Part shown: positions 44,191-53,914 of the stretch, piece after piece
How the letters are laid out: each line of letters opens with the position of its first letter
How positions within the stretch are numbered: the stretch's first letter is position 1
From: an uncultured Paracoccus sp.
GTDB lineage: Bacteria > Pseudomonadota > Alphaproteobacteria > Rhodobacterales > Rhodobacteraceae
NCBI RefSeq assembly: GCF_937873615.1
Contig: NZ_CALMYP010000066.1
Location: 62,001-126,000 of the forward strand
DNA length: 64,000 bases
Direction of reading: 5' to 3'
The notes under the pieces: model-generated
What the model was told of the DNA's origin: nothing
The model's database searches: none
The model's input: the letters and a program-made list of their open reading frames with translations, nothing else
Made by a program: the position numbers and the translations under genes

Positions 44191-45530
44191 ACGGCGTTTT
44201 CCACCGCAGAGACGATGCTGTCGACGACCTCGCGCAGCATGGCCTCGTCCTCGGCCTCGGCCATGACGCGGATCAGCGGCTCGGTTCCCGACTTGCGGAT
44301 CAGCACCCGGCCGGTGCCGTTCAGCCGGGCCTCGCCCGAGGCGATGGCTTGCACGACCGGATCGGCGGAAAGCGGATCGGCACCAGCGGCATAGCGGACA
44401 TTCTTCAGCAATTGCGGCACCGCGTCGAACTGATGAACCAGCTCGGATGCGGCGCGCCCGGTCTCGCGCATGGCGGCCAGGAATTGCAGCGCCGCGATCA
44501 GCCCGTCGCCGGTCGTCGCATAATCGGTCATCACCAGATGGCCCGACTGCTCCCCGCCGAGGTTGAAACCGCCCTCGCGCATCCGCTCGACCACATAGCG
44601 GTCGCCGACCTTGGTGCGTTCGAGCCGGAGGCCGCGCCCCTGCATGAAACGTTCCAGCCCGAGATTCGACATCACCGTGGCGACAAGCGCGCCGCCCGCC
44701 AGCCGGCCCTGATCCGCCCAACGCCCGGCCATCAGCGCCATCAACTGATCGCCATCGGCGACCCGGCCCTTTTCGTCGATCAGGATCACCCGGTCGGCAT
44801 CGCCATCGAGGCAGATGCCCAGATCGGCGCGGTTGTTCAGCACCGCCTGCGCGGCGGCCTCGGGATGGGTCGATCCCACACCGTCATTGATATTGCGTCC
44901 ATTGGGTTCGACCCCGACGCTGACCACCTCGGCGCCGAGTTCGTAAAGCACATCCGGCGCGGCGCGATAGGCGGCACCATTGGCGCAGTCGATCACCACT
45001 TTCAGCCCGTCCAGCCGCTGCCCGGCGGGAAAGGTGGTCTTGGCATATTCGACATAGCGCCAGCGGCCATCGTCGACGCGCTTGGCGCGGCCGATATTCT
45101 GCGGTTCTGCCGGGCGGATCTGGCCATAGACGATCTGCTCGATCTCGGCCTCGGCCTCGTCGGACAGCTTGAAGCCGTCGGGGCCGAAGAACTTGATGCC
45201 GTTATCGTCAGCCGGGTTGTGGCTGGCCGAGATCATCAGCCCCAGATCAGCCCGCATCGAGCGGGTCAGGTATCCCACTGCCGGCGTCGGCACCGGACCC
45301 AGCAGCAGCACGTTCATGCCCGTGCTGGTCAGCCCGGCGGTCAGCGCGTTTTCCAGCATATAGCCCGACAGCCGGGTGTCCTTGCCGATCACCACGCGAT
45401 GCCCGTTGCGCCCGTCGCGGCGGAAATAGCGCCCTGCCGCCGCACCCAGGCGCAGCGCCATCTCTGCCGTCATCGGCTCGCTATTGGCCTTGCCGCGAAC
45501 CCCGTCGGTCCCGAAAAGCTTCCGCACCAT
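44187..45530 (-). CDS. glmM: Phosphoglucosamine mutase
   Basis: 447 residues from the ATG at 45530 ([16 protein letters not shown]). It converts glucosamine-6-phosphate to glucosamine-1-phosphate for UDP-GlcNAc. The phosphoserine loop is [20 protein letters not shown] (Ser103). The metal loop is [15 protein letters not shown], the sugar loop is GGEQSGHLV, and the C-terminal phosphate-binding loop is [14 protein letters not shown]. Its start shares one base with the folP stop (TGATG), so it is translated with the folate genes. Confidence 0.98.
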   Translation of the reverse strand: MVRKLFGTDGVRGKANSEPMTAEMALRLGAAAGRYFRRDGRNGHRVVIGKDTRLSGYMLENALTAGLTSTGMNVLLLGPVPTPAVGYLTRSMRADLGLMISASHNPADDNGIKFFGPDGFKLSDEAEAEIEQIVYGQIRPAEPQNIGRAKRVDDGRWRYVEYAKTTFPAGQRLDGLKVVIDCANGAAYRAAPDVLYELGAEVVSVGVEPNGRNINDGVGSTHPEAAAQAVLNNRADLGICLDGDADRVILIDEKGRVADGDQLMALMAGRWADQGRLAGGALVATVMSNLGLERFMQGRGLRLERTKVGDRYVVERMREGGFNLGGEQSGHLVMTDYATTGDGLIAALQFLAAMRETGRAASELVHQFDAVPQLLKNVRYAAGADPLSADPVVQAIASGEARLNGTGRVLIRKSGTEPLIRVMAEAEDEAMLREVVDSIVSAVENAV

Positions 45531-46507
45531 CAGTCTGTCCTTTCCGTCGCTGCCCGCCACAATGCCAGCGCTTGCCGGGCCGCTGCAATATCATGCACAC
45601 GGTGCATCTGCACCCCCTGCCCGACCGCCGCAAGCATCAGCGCCAGCGTCCCCGGCCCCCGCGCCATCGGGTCGTCCATCCCGGCCACCTCGCCGATCAG
45701 CCGCTTGCGCGAGATGCCAAGCAGGATCGCGCATCCATGCCCGTGATAAAGACCGATCCGGTTCAGGATCGCCAGATTATGCGCGCGGGTCTTGCCGAAA
45801 CCGATGCCCGGATCGACCATGATCCGGTCGCGCGCGATCCCGGCAGCCTCGGCGCGTTGCACCCGCGCCTCAAGCGCGTCAAAGACATCGAGCAGCACAT
45901 CGCCGTAATGCGGATCGTCCTGCATCGTCTCGGGCACGCCCTGCGCATGCATCAGGCAGACCGGCAGCCCGGTTTCGGCCACAAGACCCGCCAGATCCGG
46001 GTCGAAATCGAAGCCCGAGACATCGTTGATCAGCCCCGCCCCCGCCGCCACGGCAGCACGCGCCACCCCGGCCTTGCGCGTATCGACCGAGACCGGAAGC
46101 CGGTCCCGCAGCGCACCGATCACCGGCAGGATACGGGCGATTTCCTCAGTGACGGAAACCTCGGCCGCGCCGGGCCGGGTCGATTCGCCGCCGATATCGA
46201 GCATATCCGCCCCCGCCCCGGCCAGAAGCCGGGCCTGCGCGATGCCGTCATAGGCACCGCCATCGGAAAAACTGTCGGGCGTCGCATTGACGATCCCCAT
46301 CAGCGAAGGGTTTGCCATGGAAATGCCGCAGATGTCGCGGCGCGGCGCGGTCAGCCGGGCCAGCAGATCGGACGGGGCTGCCTCAGCAGGCAGGATTTCG
46401 GGCGGGGCCGTGCGCGACAGGCGCTCGACACGGGAAAACCTCAGCCAGCCGCCAGCCAGCGGATACGCGCCGCCCTCCTCGGGGATGGGGCGCCAGTAAT
46501 CGCTCAT
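45530..46507 (-). CDS. folP: Dihydropteroate synthase
   Basis: 325 residues, about 45 longer than usual because of an N-terminal extension (about 1-62) ahead of the TIM barrel. Barrel signatures are [63 protein letters not shown] and [12 protein letters not shown]. The enzyme joins p-aminobenzoate to the pterin diphosphate and is the sulfonamide target. It overlaps folB by 4 bases upstream and glmM by 1 base downstream. Confidence 0.97.
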   Translation of the reverse strand: MSDYWRPIPEEGGAYPLAGGWLRFSRVERLSRTAPPEILPAEAAPSDLLARLTAPRRDICGISMANPSLMGIVNATPDSFSDGGAYDGIAQARLLAGAGADMLDIGGESTRPGAAEVSVTEEIARILPVIGALRDRLPVSVDTRKAGVARAAVAAGAGLINDVSGFDFDPDLAGLVAETGLPVCLMHAQGVPETMQDDPHYGDVLLDVFDALEARVQRAEAAGIARDRIMVDPGIGFGKTRAHNLAILNRIGLYHGHGCAILLGISRKRLIGEVAGMDDPMARGPGTLALMLAAVGQGVQMHRVHDIAAARQALALWRAATERTD

Positions 46508-47286
46508 CCGGCGATCCGGCGCAGGGGGATGGCGGTGGGCAGCACCGGCATCCCGGCACCCTCAGGCAGGGCGAGATCCAGCCGGCTGGCCTTCATCCGT
46601 TCCGCCAGCCAGAGGGCAAGCGCCAGCGGCTCTGCCTCCAGCCCGGCCACATCGGCGGCCATGCGCGACGGCGCCCAGACGATGGGACGGGCTTCCTTGA
46701 CGGCCCAATCGAGTTCGGTCCGGCTGTCGGCCACGTCGAGGCCCAGCCGTCCGCCAAGCGCCCAGGCCGCCTGATCCAGCGCCAGAAGCGCCACCCGGCG
46801 TTCATTCCCGCCCGCAGGCAAGGGCAGATCGGGCGCGTCAGGCGTCAGGATGACGGCACCGGTCGGGCGCGCGATCTCGGCACCGTGGAACAGCACCACC
46901 GGCGCCAGCGAGACATCCGCCGTATCGACCCGACCCCGGCGTCGGATCAGGGTGACGCCAAGCGCGCCAGGCACCCGGTCCAGCTTCTCGACGGTAATGC
47001 TGACGCGCGCGGCACGGGGGTGGATCAGCACCTCGGCCGCGATCTTTTCCGCCAGCGTTTCCAGCAGGTTGAATCGCTGATCCGCGAGGCCTGCGGCAAT
47101 CGCATCGGTCAGCACGTCATAGGAGAGGATGCGATCCACATCGTCGCCGACCCCGATCGCCGGATCGGCCAGATCGACGGTCAGGTTGAAGCGCAAGCGC
47201 TGCTCGCGCCCGCGCTCGGACTGGAAGGCGCCAATCTCTGCCGCGATGACATGGTCGCGAAGGTGAATCTGGTCCGGTTCGTTCAT
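46504..47286 (-). CDS. folB: Dihydroneopterin aldolase FolB fused to an uncharacterised domain
   Basis: 260 residues, twice the normal FolB. Residues 1-118 are a full FolB: IHLRDHVIAAEIGAFQSERG at the start, the aldolase segment LSYDVLTDAI, and FNLLETLAEKIAAEVL with the catalytic Glu. Residues about 125-260 are an Ala/Leu-rich domain ending PLRRIAG, with a possible core at DWAVKEARPIVWAPSRMA. It is not a HppK kinase, since none of the kinase motifs are present. The pair with folP suggests a folate role for the added domain. Confidence 0.88.
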   Translation of the reverse strand: MNEPDQIHLRDHVIAAEIGAFQSERGREQRLRFNLTVDLADPAIGVGDDVDRILSYDVLTDAIAAGLADQRFNLLETLAEKIAAEVLIHPRAARVSITVEKLDRVPGALGVTLIRRRGRVDTADVSLAPVVLFHGAEIARPTGAVILTPDAPDLPLPAGGNERRVALLALDQAAWALGGRLGLDVADSRTELDWAVKEARPIVWAPSRMAADVAGLEAEPLALALWLAERMKASRLDLALPEGAGMPVLPTAIPLRRIAG

Positions 47287-47298
47287 GCAGACCAGATT

Positions 47299-47331
47299 TC
47301 AAAGAAAACGCCCCGCCGCAAGGGGCGGGGC
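47299..47331 (-). terminator. Terminator of the cell-wall hydrolase gene
   Basis: On the minus strand GCCCCGCC, a 6-base loop and GGCGGGGC are followed by GTTTTCTTT, 58 bases after the stop and just before folB. Confidence 0.85.
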
Positions 47332-47388
47332 ATATCCGACAAATTGATCGGCCTGACCGCCATGGCGTCATGCCAGCCAGGTACCTTG

Positions 47389-47901
47389 TCAGTTCGACGC
47401 GACGCGGCGACCCTGACGATAAAAGATATGGCTGCCGATGCGGGCGGTGCGGGTAAAGCGCTTCGACCAGGAAGGGCGCACCGCCGTGGTGTGGAAATAG
47501 GTCGCACCATCGGTCAGCGCGCGCGGCGCACCTGCAATCGCATCGGCGGCGATCTGGCGCGACCGGGCGGCAGCGGCGGCATTCGACATGCGCCGGCCCT
47601 TGTTATAGGTGAACTGGCCGCGCTGATGGACGACGCCGCAGACCGAATTCGGGAAGGCACCGCTGTCGACGCGGTTCAGGATGACCTCGGCCACGGCGCG
47701 CTGACCGTTGCGGCCTTCGCCACGGGCTTCGAAATAAAGCGCCTCTGCCAGACAGGCGAGCGAGTCAGCGCCACCATAGCGCGCTTTGGTGACAGTTTCG
47801 GGACCGCGCGCGGGGTCGGCGGCGGCAATCTGGGGCGCCGAGGGCAGCGCAATCGCAAGGCTCAGGCAAAGCGCAGCCAGTTTACGGTTGAGCGTAAGCA
47901 T
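47389..47901 (-). CDS. SleB-like cell wall hydrolase, secreted
   Basis: 170 residues from the ATG at 47901; the frame extends upstream without support. A signal peptide (MLTLNRKLAALCLSLAIALP, cut near AAAD) precedes a hydrolase_2 domain. Its signature CLAEALYFEARGEGRNGQRA contains the catalytic Glu, followed by AVAEVILNRVDSG and CGVVHQRGQFTYN. Members cleave peptidoglycan glycan strands; in non-sporulating alphaproteobacteria they probably act in wall remodelling. It has its own terminator and stands apart from folB. Confidence 0.92.
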   Translation of the reverse strand: MLTLNRKLAALCLSLAIALPSAPQIAAADPARGPETVTKARYGGADSLACLAEALYFEARGEGRNGQRAVAEVILNRVDSGAFPNSVCGVVHQRGQFTYNKGRRMSNAAAAARSRQIAADAIAGAPRALTDGATYFHTTAVRPSWSKRFTRTARIGSHIFYRQGRRVASN

Positions 47902-48043
47902 ACAGCAAGTTCCTGTTCGTTGGGCGCCGGGGCAGTGGCAGCTGACCGGCAAAATCCCGGCGAAACTACACAAAGCGTTTCAGAACTCGCCACCTGCTTG
48001 AGCGTGAGGACCAGGGAAGCGCCTGCGGAATCGCGATTTGGGC

Positions 48044-48072
48044 GAAATCCCGCCTAGGCAATGGCGGATTTC
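48044..48072 (-). repeat. Inverted repeat between the PPDK-like gene and the cell-wall hydrolase gene
   Basis: GAAATCCCGCC and GGCGGATTTC pair with one bulge around a short loop, 64 bases after the PPDK-like stop. There is no T-run; it could be a 3' stabiliser or a weak terminator. A further CGGGAT copy lies beside it. Confidence 0.35.
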
Positions 48073-48135
48073 TGGCGGGATCACGCCAATTCGCGCTTGC
48101 AGCATTCCTGGAACCGACGCAGCAACCGCCCCGAA

Positions 48136-50679
48136 TCAGGCCGTTTTCTCGATCTTGCCCCGAATCGATTCCTGCGCTGCAGCAAGACGGGCAACCGGCA
48201 CCCGGAAGGGCGAGCAGGAGACGTAATCCAGCCCGGCACGGTGGCAGAAGGCGATGGATTGCGGGTTGCCGCCATGTTCGCCACAGACGGCGATGGTGAT
48301 ATCGGGCTGGGCCTCGCGGGCGCGACCGGTGCCGGTCAGCAGCAATTCCCCGACCCCGTCGACATCGAGGATATGGAACGGGTCCTCGTCATAGACCCCC
48401 TGCTGGACATAGGTGCCCATGAAGCGACCAGCATCGTCGCGCGACAGGCCATAGGTCATCTGGGTCAGGTCATTGGTGCCGAAGGACAGGAAAGCGGCAT
48501 GGCGCGCGATATCGCCGGCGCGCAGGGCGGCGCGCGGGGTTTCGACCATGACCCCCAGGCGATAGGTGAAATCGCGACCGGTCTCGTTGCGCACGGCGGC
48601 GGCGACCGCGTCGACACGGGTCTTGACGATCTCGACCTCGCGGCGGGCGCTGACCAGCGGGATCATGATCTCGGGCACCACCGCCGCACCGGCCGAGGCC
48701 GTGGCGATCGCCGCCTCGAAAATGGCGCGGGCCTGCATGTCGTAGATCTCGGGCACGGTGATGCCCAGCCGAACGCCGCGCATCCCCAGCATCGGGTTGA
48801 ATTCCGACAATGCCTCGATCCGGCGCGACACGTCCGAGATCGGCAGATCGAGCGATTCGGCCAGCTCGCGGATGCCCTCGCGGTCCTGGGGCAGGAATTC
48901 GTGCAGGGGCGGGTCGAACAGGCGGATGGTCACCGGCAGCCCGACCATGATCCGGAACAGTTCCGAGAAATCCTTGCGCTGGATCGGCAGCAGGCGTTCC
49001 AGCGCCACGCGCCGATCCTCGGGCCGGTCGGCGAAGATCATCTCGCGCATGATCGGCAGGCGCATCTCGTCGAAGAACATGTGCTCGGTCCGGCACAGAC
49101 CGATCCCCTCGGCCCGGAACATGCGGGCGGTGCGGGCGTCTTCCGGCGTGTCGGCATTGGCGCGCACGCCCAGATCGCGGAAGCGGTCGGCCCAGTCGAG
49201 AAGCTGGTTGAAACTGTCATCCAGCGCCGGCTCCAGCATCTCGGCCGCGCCGGCCAGCACCTCGCCCGAGGTGCCGTCGATGGTGATCTCCTCGCCTTCG
49301 CGGAAGCTGCGGCCACCGGCGCGCAACTCGCGGGCGCGCACGTCGATGCTGATCCCATGGGCGCCGACGATGCAGGGCAGGCCAAGGCCGCGCGCGATCA
49401 CGGCGGCATGGCTGGTGGTGCCGCCGCGTTCGGTCAGCACCGCGACCGAGGCGTGCATGCCCCGGATATCCTCGGGAGAGGTCTCGCGGCGCACCAGGAT
49501 ACAGGCCTCGCCGCGCGCGGCGGCGGCCTGGGCGGCGGGGGCAGAGAAGACGATCCTGCCGGCGGCGGCACCGGGGCTGGCGTCGATGCCGCGCGCGATG
49601 ATGTCGCGCGGCGCGCGCGGGTCGATCTGGTAATGCATCAGCTCGGACAGCGCGCGCGGCTCGACGCGCAGCACGGCTTCGGCCTGCGGGATGACCTCGT
49701 CCTCGGCCAGCGACACGGCGATGCGCACCGCCGCGCGCGAGGATCGCTGCACCCGTGTCGCGTCGATGATCGACAGCTGCCCGTCCGAAATCACGAATTC
49801 GATCTGCATCTCGTCACGCAGCTTGACGCGGGCGGCGCGGCAATATTCCTCCAACTCGGCAAAGGCGGCGGGTGCCGCCTCCTCCAGCGAGGGGCCGCGC
49901 GGATCGCGGGTCAGATACATCGTCTCGGCCCCGACGGTGCGCATTGGCCCCAGCGTCTGGCCCCGGAAACGACCGTTGATGCCTGACATGCCGGTCACAT
50001 TGTCGACCAACTGGATCGTGCCCGATCCGCTGACGCCCGGCCCCACCGCCAACGCCATCTGCTGCACGATCAGCCCCAGCGGCGCATCCTCGGGCGCGCC
50101 CTTGGCCTGACGCAACAGCCGCGCCGTCGGCGCATCCCAGGCCCGCGCCATGGAGCGCAGCACCTCGGTCAACTGCCGCGCCGGGTCCTGGGGAAAATCC
50201 TCCTCCATCTCGGCGCGGAAATTGCCGAGCGCGCGCGTCAGCGCCCCCTCGCCGCTTTCGGCGAACATGTCGGGGTCCAGCCGGGCGACATGGATGGCAT
50301 AGGATTGCACGAAGCTCAGATAGATCGCATCGGCGGCGTCCTTGCCCCGCGTCCCGGTCAGGCGCTTGTGGCAATCGTCGTTGATGCCGACATTCAGAAC
50401 CGTCGTCGGCCCGCCCCATTCCGGCATCACCGCCGAGGGGCGAACGCTGACCAGCCCGTCGGCATCGGCAAAGAGATCGCCCAGAAGCCGGGCATCCGGC
50501 GTCGCGCCCTGCGCCATCGAGCGGACCGCATTGGCCGAAATCGCGAATGAGCGTGGCACCGGCAGCTCCATCCGCACCAGACGTTGCAGGCATTTTGCCC
50601 GCCAGCCATGGGCTGTCGTCTTGACCCCGGAGGACGGGGTGATTTCAATCAGTTCCGAGGGATCGAGTGTACGAGTCAT
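48136..50679 (-). CDS. PPDK-like PEP-utilising protein with an altered nucleotide-binding domain
   Basis: 847 residues. The central phospho-histidine domain is intact ([20 protein letters not shown]), and the C-terminal PEP/pyruvate barrel is complete through [20 protein letters not shown] and [18 protein letters not shown]. The N-terminal ATP-grasp half departs from true pyruvate phosphate dikinase: the glycine-rich loop reads [15 protein letters not shown], and the SMPGMMDT block reads [13 protein letters not shown]. It is therefore a PPDK paralogue whose ATP step may be lost or changed. It is divergent from selD. Confidence 0.82.
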   Translation of the reverse strand: MTRTLDPSELIEITPSSGVKTTAHGWRAKCLQRLVRMELPVPRSFAISANAVRSMAQGATPDARLLGDLFADADGLVSVRPSAVMPEWGGPTTVLNVGINDDCHKRLTGTRGKDAADAIYLSFVQSYAIHVARLDPDMFAESGEGALTRALGNFRAEMEEDFPQDPARQLTEVLRSMARAWDAPTARLLRQAKGAPEDAPLGLIVQQMALAVGPGVSGSGTIQLVDNVTGMSGINGRFRGQTLGPMRTVGAETMYLTRDPRGPSLEEAAPAAFAELEEYCRAARVKLRDEMQIEFVISDGQLSIIDATRVQRSSRAAVRIAVSLAEDEVIPQAEAVLRVEPRALSELMHYQIDPRAPRDIIARGIDASPGAAAGRIVFSAPAAQAAAARGEACILVRRETSPEDIRGMHASVAVLTERGGTTSHAAVIARGLGLPCIVGAHGISIDVRARELRAGGRSFREGEEITIDGTSGEVLAGAAEMLEPALDDSFNQLLDWADRFRDLGVRANADTPEDARTARMFRAEGIGLCRTEHMFFDEMRLPIMREMIFADRPEDRRVALERLLPIQRKDFSELFRIMVGLPVTIRLFDPPLHEFLPQDREGIRELAESLDLPISDVSRRIEALSEFNPMLGMRGVRLGITVPEIYDMQARAIFEAAIATASAGAAVVPEIMIPLVSARREVEIVKTRVDAVAAAVRNETGRDFTYRLGVMVETPRAALRAGDIARHAAFLSFGTNDLTQMTYGLSRDDAGRFMGTYVQQGVYDEDPFHILDVDGVGELLLTGTGRAREAQPDITIAVCGEHGGNPQSIAFCHRAGLDYVSCSPFRVPVARLAAAQESIRGKIEKTA

Positions 50680-50787
50680 GACAGCTGCACATTACGCACG
50701 GCGCTGCAAATGCTGCAAGCGCGAGATACCCAATCCGCTACAGTTATGCGATTGGCGTTGCAGAAGAAGAATCGAAAGGACATGGCC

Positions 50788-51813
50788 ATGAAACTGACTG
50801 AACTGGCCCATGGCGGCGGCTGCGGCTGCAAGCTTGGCCCGGCGGTGCTGCGCGATTTGCTGGCGGATCAGCCGATTGCACAGGTTTTTCCGCAGCTTCT
50901 GGTCGGCAATGCCGAATCCGACGATGCCGCCGTCTGGCAGATCGACGACCGGACCTGTGTCATTGCGACCACGGATTTCTTCATGCCGATGGTCGACGAT
51001 GCCCGCGATTTCGGCCGCATCGCCGCCACCAACGCGATTTCCGACATCTATGCCATGGGTGGCCGACCGATCATGGCGCTGGCGATTCTCGGGATGCCGA
51101 TCAACGCGATGGAGCCGGCGACCATCCGCGCCATCCTGGCCGGCGGGGCCGAGACCTGCGCCGAGGCCGGCATCCCGATTGCCGGCGGCCATTCCATCGA
51201 CGCGCCGGAGCCGATCTATGGCCTCGCCGTGATCGGCCTTTGTGCGCCCGAAGACCTGCGCCGGAACGGTGGCGCGCGGGCCGGCGACAAGCTGATCCTG
51301 ACCAAGCCGGTGGGCGTCGGCATCTATTCCAACGCCATCAAGAAGAACAGCGCGACGCCGGATGACATCGCCGAGATGGTGGCAAGCTGCGCCACGCTGA
51401 ACCGCATCGGGCAGGACCTCTCGGGCCGGGCCGAGGTTCATGCGATCACCGATGTGACCGGCTTCGGCATCCTCGGTCACGGGCTGGAAATGGCGCGCGG
51501 TGCGGGGCTTGGCCTGCGGATAAACCGCGCGGCGATCCCGCTTCTCGACCGGGCGGCGGCCCTTGCCGCCTCGGGGCATCGCACCGGTGCCAGCGACCGC
51601 AACTGGACGGCGGTCGAGGCCGAGACCCGGCTGCCCGCCGATATCGCGGGCGCGGAGCTTGACCTTCTGACCGATCCGCAGACCTCGGGCGGGCTGCTGG
51701 TCGCGGTTGCGCCCGAGAAGGCCGAAGGGGTGCTGGCAGACATCCGCAAGCGCCACCCGAAAGCCGCAGTCATCGGCGAGGCGGTGCCCGGCGCCGGGAT
51801 CGAGGTGATCTGA
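50788..51813 (+). CDS. selD: Selenide, water dikinase
   Basis: 341 residues. Start chosen at the ATG at 50788, because AGGA ends seven bases before it; the ATG at 50782 would be too close. The N-terminal catalytic loop is [12 protein letters not shown] with Cys12 and Lys15, matching Cys17 and Lys20 of E. coli SelD. ATP/metal-binding segments include [11 protein letters not shown] and [18 protein letters not shown]. The enzyme makes selenophosphate from selenide and ATP for selenocysteine or selenouridine. No selA, selB, selU or tRNA-Sec is visible nearby. Confidence 0.97.
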   Translation: MKLTELAHGGGCGCKLGPAVLRDLLADQPIAQVFPQLLVGNAESDDAAVWQIDDRTCVIATTDFFMPMVDDARDFGRIAATNAISDIYAMGGRPIMALAILGMPINAMEPATIRAILAGGAETCAEAGIPIAGGHSIDAPEPIYGLAVIGLCAPEDLRRNGGARAGDKLILTKPVGVGIYSNAIKKNSATPDDIAEMVASCATLNRIGQDLSGRAEVHAITDVTGFGILGHGLEMARGAGLGLRINRAAIPLLDRAAALAASGHRTGASDRNWTAVEAETRLPADIAGAELDLLTDPQTSGGLLVAVAPEKAEGVLADIRKRHPKAAVIGEAVPGAGIEVI

Positions 51814-51818
51814 ACGAC

Positions 51819-51841
51819 AAGGGGCGGCCCCGCCGCCCCTT
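51819..51841. terminator. Bidirectional terminator-like hairpin between selD and the M3 peptidase gene
   Basis: AAGGGGCGGC and GCCGCCCCTT form a perfect 10-base stem with a 3-base loop in the convergent gap. It could serve both genes. Confidence 0.65.
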
Positions 51842-51866
51842 CCAACTGCTGCACCCGGGGTCGCAG

Positions 51867-53891
51867 TCAGTTCAACCCGCGCCCTTTCAGCAACGGCTCG
51901 ACCCCCGGCATCCGACCCCGGAATTCGGTCCAGAGCGCATCCGCCGGTGCCGATCCGCCCCGCGACAGGATCGCCGCTTCCAGCCGCCGCGCGGTTTCGG
52001 CATCGAAGATATCGCCGGCCTCGCGGAAGGCCTCGAAGGCATCGGCATCCATGACCTCGGACCAGAGATAGGAATAATAGCCCGAGGAATAGCCGTCGCC
52101 CGAGAATGCATGGGCGAAATGCGGCGTGGCATGGCGCATCGGGATCGCGGCCGGCGCATCCAGCCCGGCCAGAATCTCGGCCTGCCGCGCCATCGGATCG
52201 GAGGGCGGCGCGCCGCGATGAAATTCCAGATCGACAAGCGCGCTTTCCAGATATTCCAGCGTCGAGAAGCCCTGATCGGCATTGCCGGCGGCGATGATGC
52301 GGTCGCGCAGATCGGCTGGCAGGGCTGCGCCGGTCTCGGCATGGCGGGCGTGGCGGTCCAGCACTTCGGGCAGCTCCAGCCAGTGTTCGTAAAGCTGGCT
52401 GGGCAATTCGACGAAATCGCGCGCCACGGACGTGCCCGAGATCGAGGGCCAATGCACATCCGACAGGATATGATGCAGCGCATGGCCGAATTCATGGAAC
52501 AGCGTATGCGCATCGTCCCATGACAGGTAAGCCTGCCCTCCGGGTGTGGCCGGCGGGGTGAAATTGCACACATTGGTCACGATGGCGCGCTGCCCGGCGC
52601 CGATCTTGTGCTGATGGCGCAGCGCGCCGCACCACGCGCCCGAGCGTTTCGAGGGCCGGGCGAAATAATCGCCAAGGAAGATCGCCATTTCGCGCCCGTC
52701 GCGCATGATCCGCCAGGCGCGGGTATCGGGCGACCAGAGCCGGGCCTCGAAAGGCTCGAATGTCAGCCCGAACAACCGGCCCGCGACATCGAAGACCGCG
52801 CCCAGCATGGCGTCGAGCGTCAGGTAGGGCTTCACCTCGCCCTCATCCAGATCGTGTTCCGCCCGCCGCTTGCGACCGGCATAATAACGCCAGTCCCAGG
52901 GCGCGAGGGTGGCATTGACGCCGTCCTGCTGCATCATGTCGGACAGTGCCGCGCCATCGGTATCGGCACGCTTTTTCGCGGCAGTCCAGACCGCTGTCAG
53001 CAATTCCTCGACGCGCTCGGCGGTGCCGGCCATCTCGGGTTCCAGCTTGTAGGCGGCGAAATCGGCATAGCCCAGCAATTGCGCGCATTCGTGCCGCAGC
53101 GCCAGAATCTCGGCCACGAGGGCAATATTGTCGGTCTCGGCCCCGCCGGCCCCCGCGCCCGATCCGCGCGCGACCCAGGCCCGCCAGGCAATCTCGCGCA
53201 GTTCCCGGTCGTCGGAATATTCAAGGAAAGGCACGATCAGAGAGCGGTTCAGCGTCACCACCTGCCCGGCCTGCCCGCGTTCCTTCGCCGCCGCCCGCAT
53301 TGCCGCGATCAGCCAGTCCGGCAGGCCGGCAAGCCGATCATCGCCCACCGTCATGACGAAATCGCGTTCATCCGCCAGCACGTTCTGGCCGAACCGCGTG
53401 TAGAGCACCGCCAGCCGCTGCCGGATTTCGGCCATGCGTTCACGCTCTGCCCCGGTCAGCCCTGCACCGGCACGGCGGAAATCGCGCAGCGCCAGTTCGG
53501 TGATGCGGCGATCCTCGGGCGGCAGCGCATCTGCGCCTTCCCAGACCTTCGCCACCCGGTCGTAGAGCCGCTTGTCCATCCCGACCTTGCTGCCATGCGC
53601 GGCCAGAAGCGGGGCGAAATCGCGGCTGAGCGCCTCTCGCTCCGGGTTCGAGGCCACGCCGGTCAGCGTATAGAAGACCGCGCAGACATTGTTCAAAGCC
53701 TGTTCGGCGGTTTCCAGCGCGGCCACGGTATTGGCGAAGCTGGGGGCTTCGGGATTGGCGGCAATGGCCTCGATCCTGGCCTCGGCCTCGGCCAGGGTCG
53801 CCTCCATGGCCGGGGCGAAATCCTCGTCATGGATCAAATCGAAGCGCGGCAATCCGAATTTGCCGGTCCAGTCGGTCAGTTCGCGGTTCAT
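51867..53891 (-). CDS. M3 family metallopeptidase (oligopeptidase / peptidyl-dipeptidase)
   Basis: 674 residues from the ATG at 53891 after AAAGGAGAC. The zinc motif HEFGHALHHIL lies near residue 465, with the third ligand in the following helix (FVELPSQLYEHW). The C-terminus has GYSSGYYSYLWSEVMDADAF, typical of Dcp and oligopeptidase A. No signal peptide, so cytoplasmic turnover of short peptides is the expected role. Family resemblance is closest to PrlC/Dcp; the exact cleavage mode cannot be read from sequence. Confidence 0.95.
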   Translation of the reverse strand: MNRELTDWTGKFGLPRFDLIHDEDFAPAMEATLAEAEARIEAIAANPEAPSFANTVAALETAEQALNNVCAVFYTLTGVASNPEREALSRDFAPLLAAHGSKVGMDKRLYDRVAKVWEGADALPPEDRRITELALRDFRRAGAGLTGAERERMAEIRQRLAVLYTRFGQNVLADERDFVMTVGDDRLAGLPDWLIAAMRAAAKERGQAGQVVTLNRSLIVPFLEYSDDRELREIAWRAWVARGSGAGAGGAETDNIALVAEILALRHECAQLLGYADFAAYKLEPEMAGTAERVEELLTAVWTAAKKRADTDGAALSDMMQQDGVNATLAPWDWRYYAGRKRRAEHDLDEGEVKPYLTLDAMLGAVFDVAGRLFGLTFEPFEARLWSPDTRAWRIMRDGREMAIFLGDYFARPSKRSGAWCGALRHQHKIGAGQRAIVTNVCNFTPPATPGGQAYLSWDDAHTLFHEFGHALHHILSDVHWPSISGTSVARDFVELPSQLYEHWLELPEVLDRHARHAETGAALPADLRDRIIAAGNADQGFSTLEYLESALVDLEFHRGAPPSDPMARQAEILAGLDAPAAIPMRHATPHFAHAFSGDGYSSGYYSYLWSEVMDADAFEAFREAGDIFDAETARRLEAAILSRGGSAPADALWTEFRGRMPGVEPLLKGRGLN

Positions 53892-53914
53892 GGCGGTCTC
53901 CTTTGATGGGGAAG

